Assembly (NCBI GenBank): GCA_044358015.1
Contig: JBIKOO010000008.1
Coordinates: 1 to 64,000, forward strand
Direction: 5' to 3'
DNA from: Casp-actino8 sp044358015
GTDB lineage: Bacteria > Actinomycetota > Acidimicrobiia > Acidimicrobiales > Ilumatobacteraceae
Length of the DNA: 64,000 nucleotides
In this document: positions 32,417 to 41,703 of the stretch, one piece after another
Numbering within the stretch: position 1 is the first letter of the stretch
Layout: every line of letters begins with the position of its first letter
The notes under the pieces: model-generated
Databases searched by the model: none
Told to the model about the DNA's origin: nothing
What the model saw: the letters and a program-made list of their open reading frames with translations, nothing else
Program-made: the position numbers and the translations under genes

Positions 32417-33415
32417 ATGAGTTCATCGACTTTTCCTGCTTTTGTTTTCACTAACGATCCCGACAACAGTCACCGATCGGTTGAACAGGTTTCACTTGAT
32501 CAGATTGCACCCGACGGTGTGTTGATCGAAGTCGAATGGTCGAGTGTCAATTTTAAGGACGGACTTGCATCGACGACAAGTGGCAAGATCTCGCGGTTGA
32601 AGCCGATGATTCCGGGGATTGATATCGCGGGAACTGTGGTCGACGCAGCGGGAAGCAATTTCGTTGTTGGTCAAAAAGTGATTGCCCATGGCTACGACAT
32701 CGGAGTCGCGCGCCACGGTGGCTATGCGCAGTTCGTACGTGTGCCGGCAGAGTGGATCATGGCATTGCCTGACGGTCTGTCAACCCGTGATGCAATGGTT
32801 GTGGGCACTGGCGGTTTTACATCAGCATTATCGATCGTGGCCCTTGAAAACTGGGGACTCACACCATCGGCCGGTCCAGTGTTGGTGACTGGTGCAACTG
32901 GTGGCGTTGGCAGCATGGCAGTCTCGATGTTGGCTGGTCGCGGATACGAAGTTGTCGCAAGTAGTGGCAAGGCTTCGGCGACCGACTTCTTGTTGGGCCT
33001 CGGGGCAGCTCGCGTGATTGACCGTAATGAACTTTCTGCAGATGATCCTCGTCCGCTACAAACAACGACGTACGCCGCAGCTGTTGATTGCGTCGGTGGA
33101 AACACTCTGGCCAATGCCATTAAGCGGTTGAATTACGGTTCGGCTGTTGCTGCGAGTGGTTTGACCGGCGGAACAGCGATCCCAACATCGGTGATGCCCT
33201 TTATTCTCCGCGGAGTCGCGTTGTTGGGAATTGACTCGGTTCAGACACCTATGGACGTTCGCCGATCCGTGTGGGGCCGAATCGCCGCTGATCTCAAGCC
33301 AGCGGGCCTTGAAAGTATCGGACACTCCATCGGATTGAACGACCTAGATCGGGTTTTGACCGCAATCCTGGCCGGAGAAGTATCAGGTAGGTATGTCGTT
33401 TCACCGTCTATCTGA
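32417..33415 (+). CDS. YhdH/AcuI-type quinone oxidoreductase (acrylyl-CoA reductase family)
   Basis: The product is 332 residues of the medium-chain reductase type without zinc ligands. SSVNFKDGLASTTSGKI, PGIDIAGTVVDA and the NADPH-binding loop VTGATGGVGSMAV are typical of YhdH/AcuI. AcuI reduces acryloyl-CoA to propionyl-CoA, which detoxifies products of propanoid or DMSP degradation. Whether this protein has that substrate cannot be told from sequence. An AAGGTG site lies before the ATG. Confidence 0.9.
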   Translation: MSSSTFPAFVFTNDPDNSHRSVEQVSLDQIAPDGVLIEVEWSSVNFKDGLASTTSGKISRLKPMIPGIDIAGTVVDAAGSNFVVGQKVIAHGYDIGVARHGGYAQFVRVPAEWIMALPDGLSTRDAMVVGTGGFTSALSIVALENWGLTPSAGPVLVTGATGGVGSMAVSMLAGRGYEVVASSGKASATDFLLGLGAARVIDRNELSADDPRPLQTTTYAAAVDCVGGNTLANAIKRLNYGSAVAASGLTGGTAIPTSVMPFILRGVALLGIDSVQTPMDVRRSVWGRIAADLKPAGLESIGHSIGLNDLDRVLTAILAGEVSGRYVVSPSI

Positions 33416-33463
33416 GGTCGCTTACCCAACTCGGTCTATTTGTGACTAATCTCCAAGTAACAC

Positions 33464-34468
33464 ATGTCTACGGTTTCGTCATCCCCATCTTCTTCGATAG
33501 TTGTCCAAGGCTCGCACCTGATGGCTGGGCTACTCGGTCATCGAGATAGTCATCTACGCCTCATCGAATCCGCTTTCTCCGATAGCGAAATCATTGTGCG
33601 CGGTAATGAAATCTCAATTCTTGGTGATTCAGCTGGATTGCTCTCACGTTTGTTCGAAGAGCTCGTGTTGTTACTTCGACGGGGTGAAATAGTTGATGAC
33701 ACAGTCGTGAAGCGTTGTATCTCGATGGTTCGCGCCGATGAGAAACCAAGTTCGGTTTTGACCGATGAGATTCTGCGGGGAGCTAAAGGTCGAACGATTC
33801 GTCCGAAAACGGCTGGACAAAAGCGCTACATCGACGCGATTCGTAACAACGTGATCACGTTCGGAGTTGGACCAGCGGGTACTGGCAAAAGTTGGCTAGC
33901 CGTCGCGATGGCGGTTCACGCGTTGCAGACGAAATCGGTACAACGCATCATCTTGACTCGACCGGCTGTTGAAGCAGGAGAGCGATTGGGATTCTTGCCA
34001 GGTGATTTGATGGCCAAGATTGATCCGTATCTTCGTCCTCTCTACGACGCAATGTTTGACATGGTTGATGCTGAGGGTGTGCAAAAGATGCATGAGCGTC
34101 AAGCGTTAGAGGTGGCACCCCTTGCCTTTATGAGAGGGCGCACGCTTAACAACAGCTTCATCATCTTGGACGAGGCTCAAAATACGACCCCAGAGCAAAT
34201 GAAGATGTTTTTAACGCGAATCGGATTTGGGTCAAAAGTGGTGGTCACAGGCGACGCCACTCAGGTCGATGTGCCTGATGGTCGAAGTGGTTTGGCAGGC
34301 CTGCAAAGGCTGCTTGGGGACATCGAAGGTCTTGAATTCGTTCATTTAGACACCACGGACGTCGTGCGGCACCGTATTGTGGGAGACATAGTTGCCGCTT
34401 ATGAAAAAGACACCCAAGCTAAAGACGCTTTACGACAGAAGTCTCAGGTGAAGAACTCCCATGATTGA
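33464..34468 (+). CDS. phoH: PhoH-family ATPase
   Basis: The product is 334 residues. The Walker A motif GPAGTGKSWLAVA and Walker B ILDEAQNTTPEQM are followed by the motif VVTGDATQVDVPDG. An N-terminal KH-like segment precedes the ATPase. PhoH proteins are thought to act in RNA metabolism and stress. The gene overlaps ybeY by 8 bases, the usual bacterial arrangement, so phoH, ybeY and the CBS protein gene form one operon. Confidence 0.95.
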   Translation: MSTVSSSPSSSIVVQGSHLMAGLLGHRDSHLRLIESAFSDSEIIVRGNEISILGDSAGLLSRLFEELVLLLRRGEIVDDTVVKRCISMVRADEKPSSVLTDEILRGAKGRTIRPKTAGQKRYIDAIRNNVITFGVGPAGTGKSWLAVAMAVHALQTKSVQRIILTRPAVEAGERLGFLPGDLMAKIDPYLRPLYDAMFDMVDAEGVQKMHERQALEVAPLAFMRGRTLNNSFIILDEAQNTTPEQMKMFLTRIGFGSKVVVTGDATQVDVPDGRSGLAGLQRLLGDIEGLEFVHLDTTDVVRHRIVGDIVAAYEKDTQAKDALRQKSQVKNSHD

Positions 34469-35063
34469 GGGTCCTCCTAGATTTCGCAAGAAGGTAAAAG
34501 TTGGTGGAGACACCGAAGCTGAAGTTTTTTGTGCCGACGAACAGTCTGAGATTGCGGTTGATATTGAACGTTGGCAAAAGTTAGCGATCGCAGTTTTGGC
34601 CGATCAAGGTGTTCGAGGTGGAACTGAACTCAGTCTCTTTTTTGTTTCGGTTCACGATATGGCTGAACTAAATTCTGAACATATGGGTAAGCCTGGAGCG
34701 ACCGATGTTTTGGCGTTTCCCATTGATGGTGGCGAAGTGCTGGAGATGATTAATGGTCCGACTGGCGCCAGTCGTGGGCCAGATCGTCCCCCGCCAGATC
34801 GAGGCGACTTGCCACTGCTGCTTGGCGACATTGTGATCTGCCCCGAAGTTGCGGTGGCGCAAGCTCCTTCGCACGCCGGAAGTGTTGACGATGAATTTGC
34901 GTTGCTCGTCGTTCACGGAATTTTGCACATCTTGGGTTGGGACCATGACACGGCTGAAAAGACCGAACTCATGCAAGCTCAAGAACGAAAACTGCTCCAA
35001 GCGCATCATTGGCATGGAGATGTTCCCGAGATTTTCACTCAGAGTCAAGAAGAGGAAGAATGA
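34461..35063 (+). CDS. ybeY: Endoribonuclease YbeY, rRNA maturation factor
   Basis: The product is 200 residues. The zinc site HGILHILGWDHD is the family signature. YbeY helps process the 16S rRNA 3' end. It is longer than the usual 150-170 residues because of about 30 extra N-terminal residues and a loop rich in Pro and Arg (SRGPDRPPPDRGDLPLL) between the strands and the metal site. Its stop overlaps the start of the next gene. Confidence 0.94.
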   Translation: MIEGPPRFRKKVKVGGDTEAEVFCADEQSEIAVDIERWQKLAIAVLADQGVRGGTELSLFFVSVHDMAELNSEHMGKPGATDVLAFPIDGGEVLEMINGPTGASRGPDRPPPDRGDLPLLLGDIVICPEVAVAQAPSHAGSVDDEFALLVVHGILHILGWDHDTAEKTELMQAQERKLLQAHHWHGDVPEIFTQSQEEEE

Positions 35064-36352
35064 TGTTGTCAATGGTTGCAGCTTTCACCGGGCTTGATTG
35101 GGCCCTAGTTGGAGTCATTGTTCTCCTGTTGATCTTTTTGATCTTCCTTTCGCTTGCAGAAATGGGATTGTCTCGAATGACAAAACCAAAGGCCGCGGCG
35201 ATGGCTGAAGGTGGAGTCAAGCAGGGTCGGGCTTTACAGCAATTAGTGGGGGAGCCCGAAAAGTGGGTCAACCCATTGCTTCTTTCAGTCAATGTGTGCC
35301 AAACAGTGCAAGCGACGTTGACTGGTGTGGTCGCTTCTCGTGCTTTTGGGCCAATTGGTGTTGCTGTTGGTGTGCTGCTGAACGTCATCGTGTTTTTTGT
35401 TTTGGCCGAGGCAGTTCCTAAAACATATGCGTTGTTGTACCCAGAGCGGGCTGCTTTAACTACTGCTCGCGGAACCAAACTTTTGGTGTCGTTCCCACCT
35501 TTGAGAATGGTGTCGGGTTGGTTGATCTCGTTAACCAACGTCATTGTCAAGGGTAAAGGACTTGAGCAAGGTCCTTTTGTGAACGAGCAAGAGTTGTTAG
35601 GAATCGTTGAAGCAGCAATGAACGACGATGTCATCGAGGAAGAAGAGCGCGACCTCATTGAATCAATTATTGAATTCGGTGACACCGTTGCTCGCGAGGT
35701 GATGGTGCCTCTTCCAGACATGGTGACGGTTCCTCAGTCGTACACCCTGTCCCAGGCCATAGATGTGGCTATTGAACATGGTTTCTCCCGGCTTCCTATT
35801 TTGGGCGAAGATGATGATGTCGTCGGTATCACCTTTATCAAGGATCTCATCCGACAAGAACGCAGTGGACATGGCACTGAAAATGTCACTTCTCATATGC
35901 GCGGTGTCGTAGTGATTCCAGAAAACAAACCTGTGAATCGACTCATGCGCGAAATGCAAGAGCAGAAGTTCCATCTTGCAGTGGTCGCTGACGAATACGG
36001 AAGTATTGCTGGATTAATCACTCTTGAGGATTGTCTCGAGGAATTAGTCGGCGAAATCGTTGACGAGTATGACAAACACGAGCAAGACATTGAGCACTTG
36101 ATTGATGGTCAGTATTTGGTTGATGGTTCAACAAGTGTTTCAGACGTCAATGAAGAACTAGACATCAATATTCCAGACGATGAATGGGACAGCGTTGGAG
36201 GATTTGTTTTCGGAACTCTTGAACATGTTCCAGTTGTCGGGGAAGCGATTGATTTTGACGGTTGGCGATTCACCGTAGTTGCTGTCCATGGTCGCAGAAT
36301 CCGAACCGTTCGTATTTCATTGATCAGTGGAACTGAAACAGATTCTGACTAA
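35060..36352 (+). CDS. CNNM/CBS-domain membrane protein (HlyC/CorC family)
   Basis: The product is about 430 residues. An N-terminal membrane domain (ALVGVIVLLLIFLIFLSLAE, then further hydrophobic stretches) is the CNNM type. A CBS pair follows (REVMVPLPDMVTVPQ... VVGITFIKDL; VNRLMREMQEQKFHLAVVAD) and a CorC_HlyC domain at the C-terminus. These proteins are linked to magnesium or cobalt efflux and membrane homeostasis. Two adjacent ATGs are possible; the first overlaps the ybeY stop as ATGA and an AGAGGA site lies just upstream. Confidence 0.93.
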   Translation: MMLSMVAAFTGLDWALVGVIVLLLIFLIFLSLAEMGLSRMTKPKAAAMAEGGVKQGRALQQLVGEPEKWVNPLLLSVNVCQTVQATLTGVVASRAFGPIGVAVGVLLNVIVFFVLAEAVPKTYALLYPERAALTTARGTKLLVSFPPLRMVSGWLISLTNVIVKGKGLEQGPFVNEQELLGIVEAAMNDDVIEEEERDLIESIIEFGDTVAREVMVPLPDMVTVPQSYTLSQAIDVAIEHGFSRLPILGEDDDVVGITFIKDLIRQERSGHGTENVTSHMRGVVVIPENKPVNRLMREMQEQKFHLAVVADEYGSIAGLITLEDCLEELVGEIVDEYDKHEQDIEHLIDGQYLVDGSTSVSDVNEELDINIPDDEWDSVGGFVFGTLEHVPVVGEAIDFDGWRFTVVAVHGRRIRTVRISLISGTETDSD

Positions 36353-36360
36353 TTGACTTT

Positions 36361-37134
36361 CTATATTTGGCCAAAAGCTTTAGGCAAGTTGGGATAACGG
36401 CCGGTGTTGCCGCCGCCGTCGACTGATACAAATGAGGCGCTCATGTAGGACGATTCATCTGACGCCAAGAATGAGGCCACCGATGCGATCTCGTCGGGTT
36501 GGGCAAAACGTGACAACGTCGCATTTTCAACGAATTCCTCAATCACTACAGGAACCGCGAACATTCCACTTGTGGCATTTGTTTCAACAAGACCAGGAGC
36601 AATTGTGTTGACCCTGACTCCGCGGGGCCCGAACTCCATGGCCGCAACTTGAGTAAGCATCGAGACCCCAGCCTTTGCCGCACAGTAAGCCGACATTCCT
36701 TGCGAAGGTTGGATTGCATTTAAGGATGCGATGTTGATGATTGAACCACCATCGCTGATGACAGCGCCGCCGTGTTTCAGAGTGAGGAACACTCCAGTCA
36801 AACACAGATCGATGATTCGTTTCCATTCCGAAAGAGGGAGTTCCGTAATTAGCCCGTACGTTCCGGCTCCGGCGTTGGCAACGACAATATCGATGTGGCC
36901 AAAGGACGATATTCCGAAAGCGGCGAGGTTGGCTACATCTTCTTCTTGGGTGACATCGCACAAGCAAGTGCTGATGGCAACACCAAATTCTGTACGCAGT
37001 AGATCTAAACCTTCTTGACTAATGTCGCCCGCAACAACTTGTGCTCCGTCGGCAATAAAGCGTTCAGTAATCGCCCGACCGATACCAGAGGCTGCACCAG
37101 TAACTAAGGCGACTTTTCCTGTGAGATTTCCCAT
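36361..37134 (-). CDS. Short-chain dehydrogenase/reductase
   Basis: The product is 257 residues. VTGAASGIG, VANAGAG, the Ser of INIASL and the YCAAK catalytic pair are visible, with the C-terminal SYMSASFVSVDGGGNTG typical of classical SDRs. The reaction is an NAD(P)-linked alcohol/ketone conversion on an unknown substrate. It lies at the head of a minus-strand run with menE and an amidase downstream in sequence order, though these genes are transcribed before it. Confidence 0.92.
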   Translation of the reverse strand: MGNLTGKVALVTGAASGIGRAITERFIADGAQVVAGDISQEGLDLLRTEFGVAISTCLCDVTQEEDVANLAAFGISSFGHIDIVVANAGAGTYGLITELPLSEWKRIIDLCLTGVFLTLKHGGAVISDGGSIINIASLNAIQPSQGMSAYCAAKAGVSMLTQVAAMEFGPRGVRVNTIAPGLVETNATSGMFAVPVVIEEFVENATLSRFAQPDEIASVASFLASDESSYMSASFVSVDGGGNTGRYPNLPKAFGQI

Positions 37135-37161
37135 ACACGAAATGTACTGCGTCTTAAGTTT

Positions 37162-38274
37162 TTAGTTATCAGCGGATAACAGGGCGCGTATTTCCGAGCG
37201 ACGAACTTTACTTAACGCTGTTTGAGGAATGGAATCAACGACGTAGATCTCTTTCGGTACACAATAATTCGGCAAGGTTTGAAGTATGAGTTCTCGTACT
37301 TTTTCGAGTGAACAATTGTGCTGGGTTGTTGCTAAGACAACTCGCTCTCCCCATTCAGGATCTGAGAGCCCGATCACTGCATATTGACCAATCTCAAACA
37401 TCGAACTGAGGGCGTTTTCAACACTGTCGGGCCAGACCTTTTCGGAGCCTGTAACAATGACGTCTCCCCGCCGACCTTGGACGTGCAGTAACCCGTTGTC
37501 GTCGAATGAGCCGATGTCTTCGGTGTGTAGCCAACCGTTAGTGTCAATTGAACTTGACCCGTCGCGGTAGCAACGCATATTCATCGGCGAACGAACCAAG
37601 ATTTCATCATCCTCTATTTTGATTTCGACTCCAGATAGGGGACGCCCTTCATAGACCACTCCCGAACCTGTCTCAGTCATGCCGTATGTGGCGATGACAT
37701 TGCGTGGTCGATTGGTCGGAGGTCTGCTTCCACCGAGAAGGATCGCTCTGAAGATACGAGGATCAATTCTAAGTAATGCGGTAGGAACCAGAGAAACCAA
37801 TGTGCAGTGGTGCGACGCTGTTCGAATTTCATCCGCATCAAATCTTGGAGCGACCGTGAGTTGGGTGCCCATTAGTAGTGAACGGGTCACCACACTGAGC
37901 CCCCCAATATGAGCAAGTGGAAGACATGAATACCAGTGATCATCGAACTGAACATCTAGAGCGTGAGAACTTGCCCGTGCCGATGCAAGCACCGATTCAT
38001 GAGTGAGAATGACTCCTTTTGGAACTCCGGTTGACCCACTTGTTGCGATGACAAGGGCATCTCCTGGCTCAACATTGATGCCACCTGGCAACTGATGTTG
38101 ACCATCGGTTGTGATGATGTGAGTTGGTTTGAACTGTTCGATGAGGCGTCTTTTTGCTTCATCAGGTAATCGCTGATCGATCGGAAGAATTGCATCGCCT
38201 GCATCCCATGCCCGAGATAATTCATCAACGAATCTCTGACCCGGTGCAAGATCAAGAGCTATGAGCGAATTCAT
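37162..38274 (-). CDS. menE: o-Succinylbenzoate-CoA ligase
   Basis: The product is 370 residues, shorter than general acyl-CoA synthetases and typical for actinobacterial MenE. The ATP loop IATSGSTGVPKGVILTHESV, the motif TYGMTETGSG and the hinge GRRGDVIVTGSEKVWP are visible, and a Lys near the C-terminus (LSKVRRSEI) may be the catalytic one. It activates o-succinylbenzoate with CoA before ring closure by MenB. Its assignment rests on length plus the nearby menA, menH, menD, menF and menG genes. Confidence 0.85.
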   Translation of the reverse strand: MNSLIALDLAPGQRFVDELSRAWDAGDAILPIDQRLPDEAKRRLIEQFKPTHIITTDGQHQLPGGINVEPGDALVIATSGSTGVPKGVILTHESVLASARASSHALDVQFDDHWYSCLPLAHIGGLSVVTRSLLMGTQLTVAPRFDADEIRTASHHCTLVSLVPTALLRIDPRIFRAILLGGSRPPTNRPRNVIATYGMTETGSGVVYEGRPLSGVEIKIEDDEILVRSPMNMRCYRDGSSSIDTNGWLHTEDIGSFDDNGLLHVQGRRGDVIVTGSEKVWPDSVENALSSMFEIGQYAVIGLSDPEWGERVVLATTQHNCSLEKVRELILQTLPNYCVPKEIYVVDSIPQTALSKVRRSEIRALLSADN

Positions 38275-38293
38275 GAATTCCTAACCGGGAACT

Positions 38294-39700
38294 TCAGCGA
38301 ATCGGTTCAATGGGAGTGGAAATTCCCATCGCTGAGTCAATGATCTCGGCTACTGCCAAACACTTTAAGTCGTCATTTCTCCAGGCACTTACCTGAACTC
38401 CAACGGGCAGGCCGTCAGCGATGCCAGCGGGGACGACTACTGCAGGGCTTCCGAGAAAATTCTGCGGTAGAACCGTTCTGAATGTCTCGAGCACTTCGCG
38501 GGCTTCTTGCGAACCTGCGATATCAAATCCGTGGGTGAAAGCGGGCAGACTCCAGGTTGGACTCAGCATGACGTCATAAGTTTGGAACCACGCCGCCCAC
38601 TCCATCGCAATTTCATAACGTGAAGCATGCATGAAAATCATTTGTTCTGGTGAGGAAGTAGTGAAACTTTCACGTCCGAACTCCAAAAATTGACGAGCCC
38701 CATCGCCCATCACCGCTTCGAGCAAGGGCTGAAGCGGTGACAATTCATAATTGAGTAACGCGCCCCACATTTCGACGGCTTCTTCAAATCGAGGGGGAAC
38801 GACCTCTTCAATGATGTGCCCCAAGGATTCGAGGTAGTTGGCAGAACTTCGTACGACTGAAGCGATTCCCGCGTCAGTTCTGCCGCCCGGAGCTTCGGCC
38901 ATCACAGCGATTCGTAAAGGCCGATCTTTGGCAAGTTCATTGAGCGTGGAGGTGTACGAAAACGGATCACGGTGATGTGCACCGCGCACGATGTCAAAAC
39001 CCAGACGTACGTCAGCAACACGACGTGCCAGAACTCCTTGGACCAACATCAATTGTGAACCGAGTCCGAGTGCTGTAGGTGGAATTTCGGTGGCGAATGG
39101 GATGACGCCAACGGTCGGTTTGATTGACGCAACTCCGCAACAATGTGCCGGGTTGCGGAGGGATCCTCCGATGTCATTGCCGAGTCCTATTGGAGACATC
39201 CCAGAGGCCAACGCCGATGCCTCACCTCCGCTCGATCCACCAGTTGTTCGTTCAGGATTCCATGGATTTTTTGTGAGGCCGTGTAACGACGAATCGGTAT
39301 GAATGCGTAGACCCATGTCGGGAAGGTTGGTTCGAGCTAATGGAATAGCGCCAGCGTTTTTCATGCGTTCGACGACGGGTGCATCTGATTGGGAGAATGC
39401 GTCTGCTAAAGCACTTACTGATTGTGTAGTGGGCGTTCCGGCCACATCGATGTTTTCCTTAATTGTGAACGGAACACCATGTAAAGGTCCGAGATGCATT
39501 CCGTCCCGGCGATGTTGATCTGCTCGATCAGCAGCCTTTAGTGCTGTCTGATCCATGCGACGAACAATGGCGTTGAGGTGTGGGTTCACCTCGTCAATTC
39601 GATCGATGTGGGCCTGGACGACCTCGCGACTAGAGACTTCGCCCCGTGAAATCAAAGAAGCCAGATCTTGAGGTCCTTTTCGCCATAGTTGTTCGTTCAT
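38294..39700 (-). CDS. Amidase (amidase signature family)
   Basis: The product is 468 residues with AAAGGAC before the ATG. The signature GGSSGGEASALASGMSPIG and GNDIGGSLRNPAHCCG, plus an N-terminal Lys in PFTIKENIDVAG, supply the Ser-cisSer-Lys triad. Such enzymes hydrolyse amides and include GatA-like and aryl-amide forms. There is no GatB or GatC gene beside it, so a role in tRNA amidation is unlikely. It sits inside the menaquinone gene group, with no clear functional link. Confidence 0.92.
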   Translation of the reverse strand: MNEQLWRKGPQDLASLISRGEVSSREVVQAHIDRIDEVNPHLNAIVRRMDQTALKAADRADQHRRDGMHLGPLHGVPFTIKENIDVAGTPTTQSVSALADAFSQSDAPVVERMKNAGAIPLARTNLPDMGLRIHTDSSLHGLTKNPWNPERTTGGSSGGEASALASGMSPIGLGNDIGGSLRNPAHCCGVASIKPTVGVIPFATEIPPTALGLGSQLMLVQGVLARRVADVRLGFDIVRGAHHRDPFSYTSTLNELAKDRPLRIAVMAEAPGGRTDAGIASVVRSSANYLESLGHIIEEVVPPRFEEAVEMWGALLNYELSPLQPLLEAVMGDGARQFLEFGRESFTTSSPEQMIFMHASRYEIAMEWAAWFQTYDVMLSPTWSLPAFTHGFDIAGSQEAREVLETFRTVLPQNFLGSPAVVVPAGIADGLPVGVQVSAWRNDDLKCLAVAEIIDSAMGISTPIEPIR

Positions 39701-39753
39701 ATTGGAAGTCCTTTCCCAAGATCAACCTAGTGCAAGCGAGTAGCGTTGCCCAT

Positions 39754-40617
39754 GTGAAGAAATGGATCCTTGGCGCTCGACCCCGCACATTGCCAGCGGC
39801 CGTGGTTCCAGTTGTTGTTGGAGCTGCTGTTTGCATTGGATTGTCTGGAACTCAATGGTGGCGTGCGCTTTTGGCTCTTGCAGTGAGCTTACTTTTGCAG
39901 ATCGGAGTGAATTTCGCCAACGATTACAGCGATGGAGTTCGAGGAACTGATGAAGTTCGAGTTGGCCCAGCACGATTGGTTGCATCTGGAATGGCGACTC
40001 CGCGTTCGGTGAAGCGGGCAGCGTTTCTCACTTTCGGTTTGGCAGCATGCATCGGGTTGATTTTGGCGGTCATGACTTCGTTGTTTGTACTCCCAGTTGG
40101 TGTCGCGGCATTGTTGGCGGGATGGTTTTACACCGGCGGCAAGAACCCTTATGGCTATATCGGTCTCGGGGAGTTTTTCGTTTTTGTTTTCTTTGGACTC
40201 GTGGCAACAGTCGGAACGACCTATGTCATTTTGGAGAGAATTCCCTCAATGGCGTGGCTACAAGGTGTTGGGGTCGGATTGCTTGCTTGTGCCTTACTGG
40301 TGATTAACAATCTGCGCGATATCCCGACCGATCGCTTGGTGGGTAAGCGCACGTTGGCAGTTCGACTTGGCGATGAGCGAACTCGAGTTCTTTATCAATT
40401 CATGATTTGGGGTGGGGTGGCGTGTGGAGTATTTGCAGCGGTCTCAAATCCATGGTCGTTGCTCGTATTGATGTGCGTCCTTCCAGCGATCGCACCCTTA
40501 AAAATGGTGCGCAGTGGCGCAATCGGACGCGAACTGATTGCCGTACTTGGATTAACAGGAAGAGTTCAGATTGTTTTTGGTCTCTCAACTCTGATCGCCT
40601 TCCTTGTGGGAAGGTAG
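39754..40617 (+). CDS. menA: 1,4-Dihydroxy-2-naphthoate polyprenyltransferase
   Basis: Counted from GTG 39754 the product is 287 residues, an integral membrane UbiA-family protein with about eight hydrophobic segments. The prenyl-diphosphate motifs are NFANDYSDGVRGTD and NNLRDIPTDRLVGKRTLAVR. The opening KKWILGARPRTLPAAVVPVV is typical of MenA. It attaches the isoprenoid tail to form demethylmenaquinone. An alternative GTG lies at 39730; longer readings overlap the divergent amidase gene. Confidence 0.93.
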   Translation: MKKWILGARPRTLPAAVVPVVVGAAVCIGLSGTQWWRALLALAVSLLLQIGVNFANDYSDGVRGTDEVRVGPARLVASGMATPRSVKRAAFLTFGLAACIGLILAVMTSLFVLPVGVAALLAGWFYTGGKNPYGYIGLGEFFVFVFFGLVATVGTTYVILERIPSMAWLQGVGVGLLACALLVINNLRDIPTDRLVGKRTLAVRLGDERTRVLYQFMIWGGVACGVFAAVSNPWSLLVLMCVLPAIAPLKMVRSGAIGRELIAVLGLTGRVQIVFGLSTLIAFLVGR

Positions 40618-40626
40618 GTTTTGACT

Positions 40627-40914
40627 ATGAGTTCTCTACCTCCTCCGGAAATGCCCAAATACTCGGGCAATGGGTTCAATGAGTTGTCACCAAAACGCGA
40701 AAGCAGGGCACTTGTGGCGTTGGTGTGTGCGCTACTTGGACTTCTTTTGTTGCCGATCGTTTTCGGCGGAACTGCCATTGTTCTCGGCGTACAGGCACGC
40801 AAAAAGATCCAGGCATCTCAAGGAATGTTGACGGGTGAAGGCCTCAGCAAAGCGGCAGTGATCATCGGAATTCTTGATGTGGCATTGTTTCTTCTTTTGA
40901 TTACTCAAGGCTGA
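40627..40914 (+). CDS. Small DUF4190-like membrane protein
   Basis: The product is 95 residues with a GGAAGGTAGG region before the ATG. It has two hydrophobic segments (VALVCALLGLLLLPIVFGGT and AAVIIGILDVALFLLLI) separated by a charged loop (GVQARKKIQASQG), the DUF4190 pattern. The function is unknown. It follows menA by 9 bases and is probably in the same transcript. Its stop directly abuts the stop of menH. Confidence 0.8.
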   Translation: MSSLPPPEMPKYSGNGFNELSPKRESRALVALVCALLGLLLLPIVFGGTAIVLGVQARKKIQASQGMLTGEGLSKAAVIIGILDVALFLLLITQG

Positions 40915-41703
40915 TTATTTCAAGAACTCGCTGACAACAGATTGAAAACTGAGCGTTTGTTCAAGATGAGCGGAATGTCCAGCGTTATTGATCACCGTTA
41001 CTTCAGCGTTTGTACCGATATTGCTTTTCATTTCGTCGCCGATCTGACGGAATTTGTCGTCGTCGCTGCCAACGACAAGTAGTACTGGCATATTGAGTTC
41101 ATGAAGCCGTTCCCATAACGATTCTTGGGTTCCGGTTCCACACAAACGCAAACTTGATGCAAGTCCGTCCGATGTGTTGCGCAGGCGATCTTGAATATCG
41201 GCAGGTGTTGAGATAAGACCTTTGAACATTGGGGAGCTCAACCACTTCGCAACGAACCTGTCCACGCCGATTTCAGCGATTTCGAGCGCAAGTTTTTCGT
41301 CGGACTGAACTCGTGCTGCCCTGTCGTCGGGTGAGCGTAAACCGGGGGAGCCACTTACAAGAATGAGGCGTCGAACATTTTCGGGATGCAGAAAAGCAAT
41401 ATGGAGAGCGAGACGGGCCCCCATCGAATAACCAATGTAATCAGCGAAGCCACTTTGTTCAACAACCATCGACGCGGTAGTCGGTAAATCGGCTATCACT
41501 GATGTGGAATGTGCGTGTCCTGGAGCATCGACACGAAGGATTGATTGTTCAGGTCGTAATAGTTCGATATATCGATCCCACGAACGTGAAGTTTGAGTAA
41601 AGCCATGAAGCAGTACCTGACTGTTCGTTGATCGATCACCCGATTGTTCAGCGAACAGCGAACCAGGAATGCTGATCCACGCTCGTTTTTCTGAACTATT
41701 CAT
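40915..41703 (-). CDS. menH: Alpha/beta hydrolase, MenH-like SHCHC synthase
   Basis: The product is 262 residues. LLHGFTQTSRSWDRYIELL, the nucleophile elbow GYSMGARLALHIAFLHPENV and the late NAGHSAHLEQ are those of MenH. MenH removes pyruvate from SEPHCHC to give SHCHC. The position between menA and menD supports this, but a general esterase cannot be excluded. Its ATG overlaps the stop of the DsbA-family gene upstream. Confidence 0.75.
   Translation of the reverse strand: MNSSEKRAWISIPGSLFAEQSGDRSTNSQVLLHGFTQTSRSWDRYIELLRPEQSILRVDAPGHAHSTSVIADLPTTASMVVEQSGFADYIGYSMGARLALHIAFLHPENVRRLILVSGSPGLRSPDDRAARVQSDEKLALEIAEIGVDRFVAKWLSSPMFKGLISTPADIQDRLRNTSDGLASSLRLCGTGTQESLWERLHELNMPVLLVVGSDDDKFRQIGDEMKSNIGTNAEVTVINNAGHSAHLEQTLSFQSVVSEFLK

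Noticed and set aside
39646..39753. N-terminal extension of menA
   Set aside because: It overlaps the divergent amidase start and its ribosome binding site; MenA similarity begins at the GTG at 39754.
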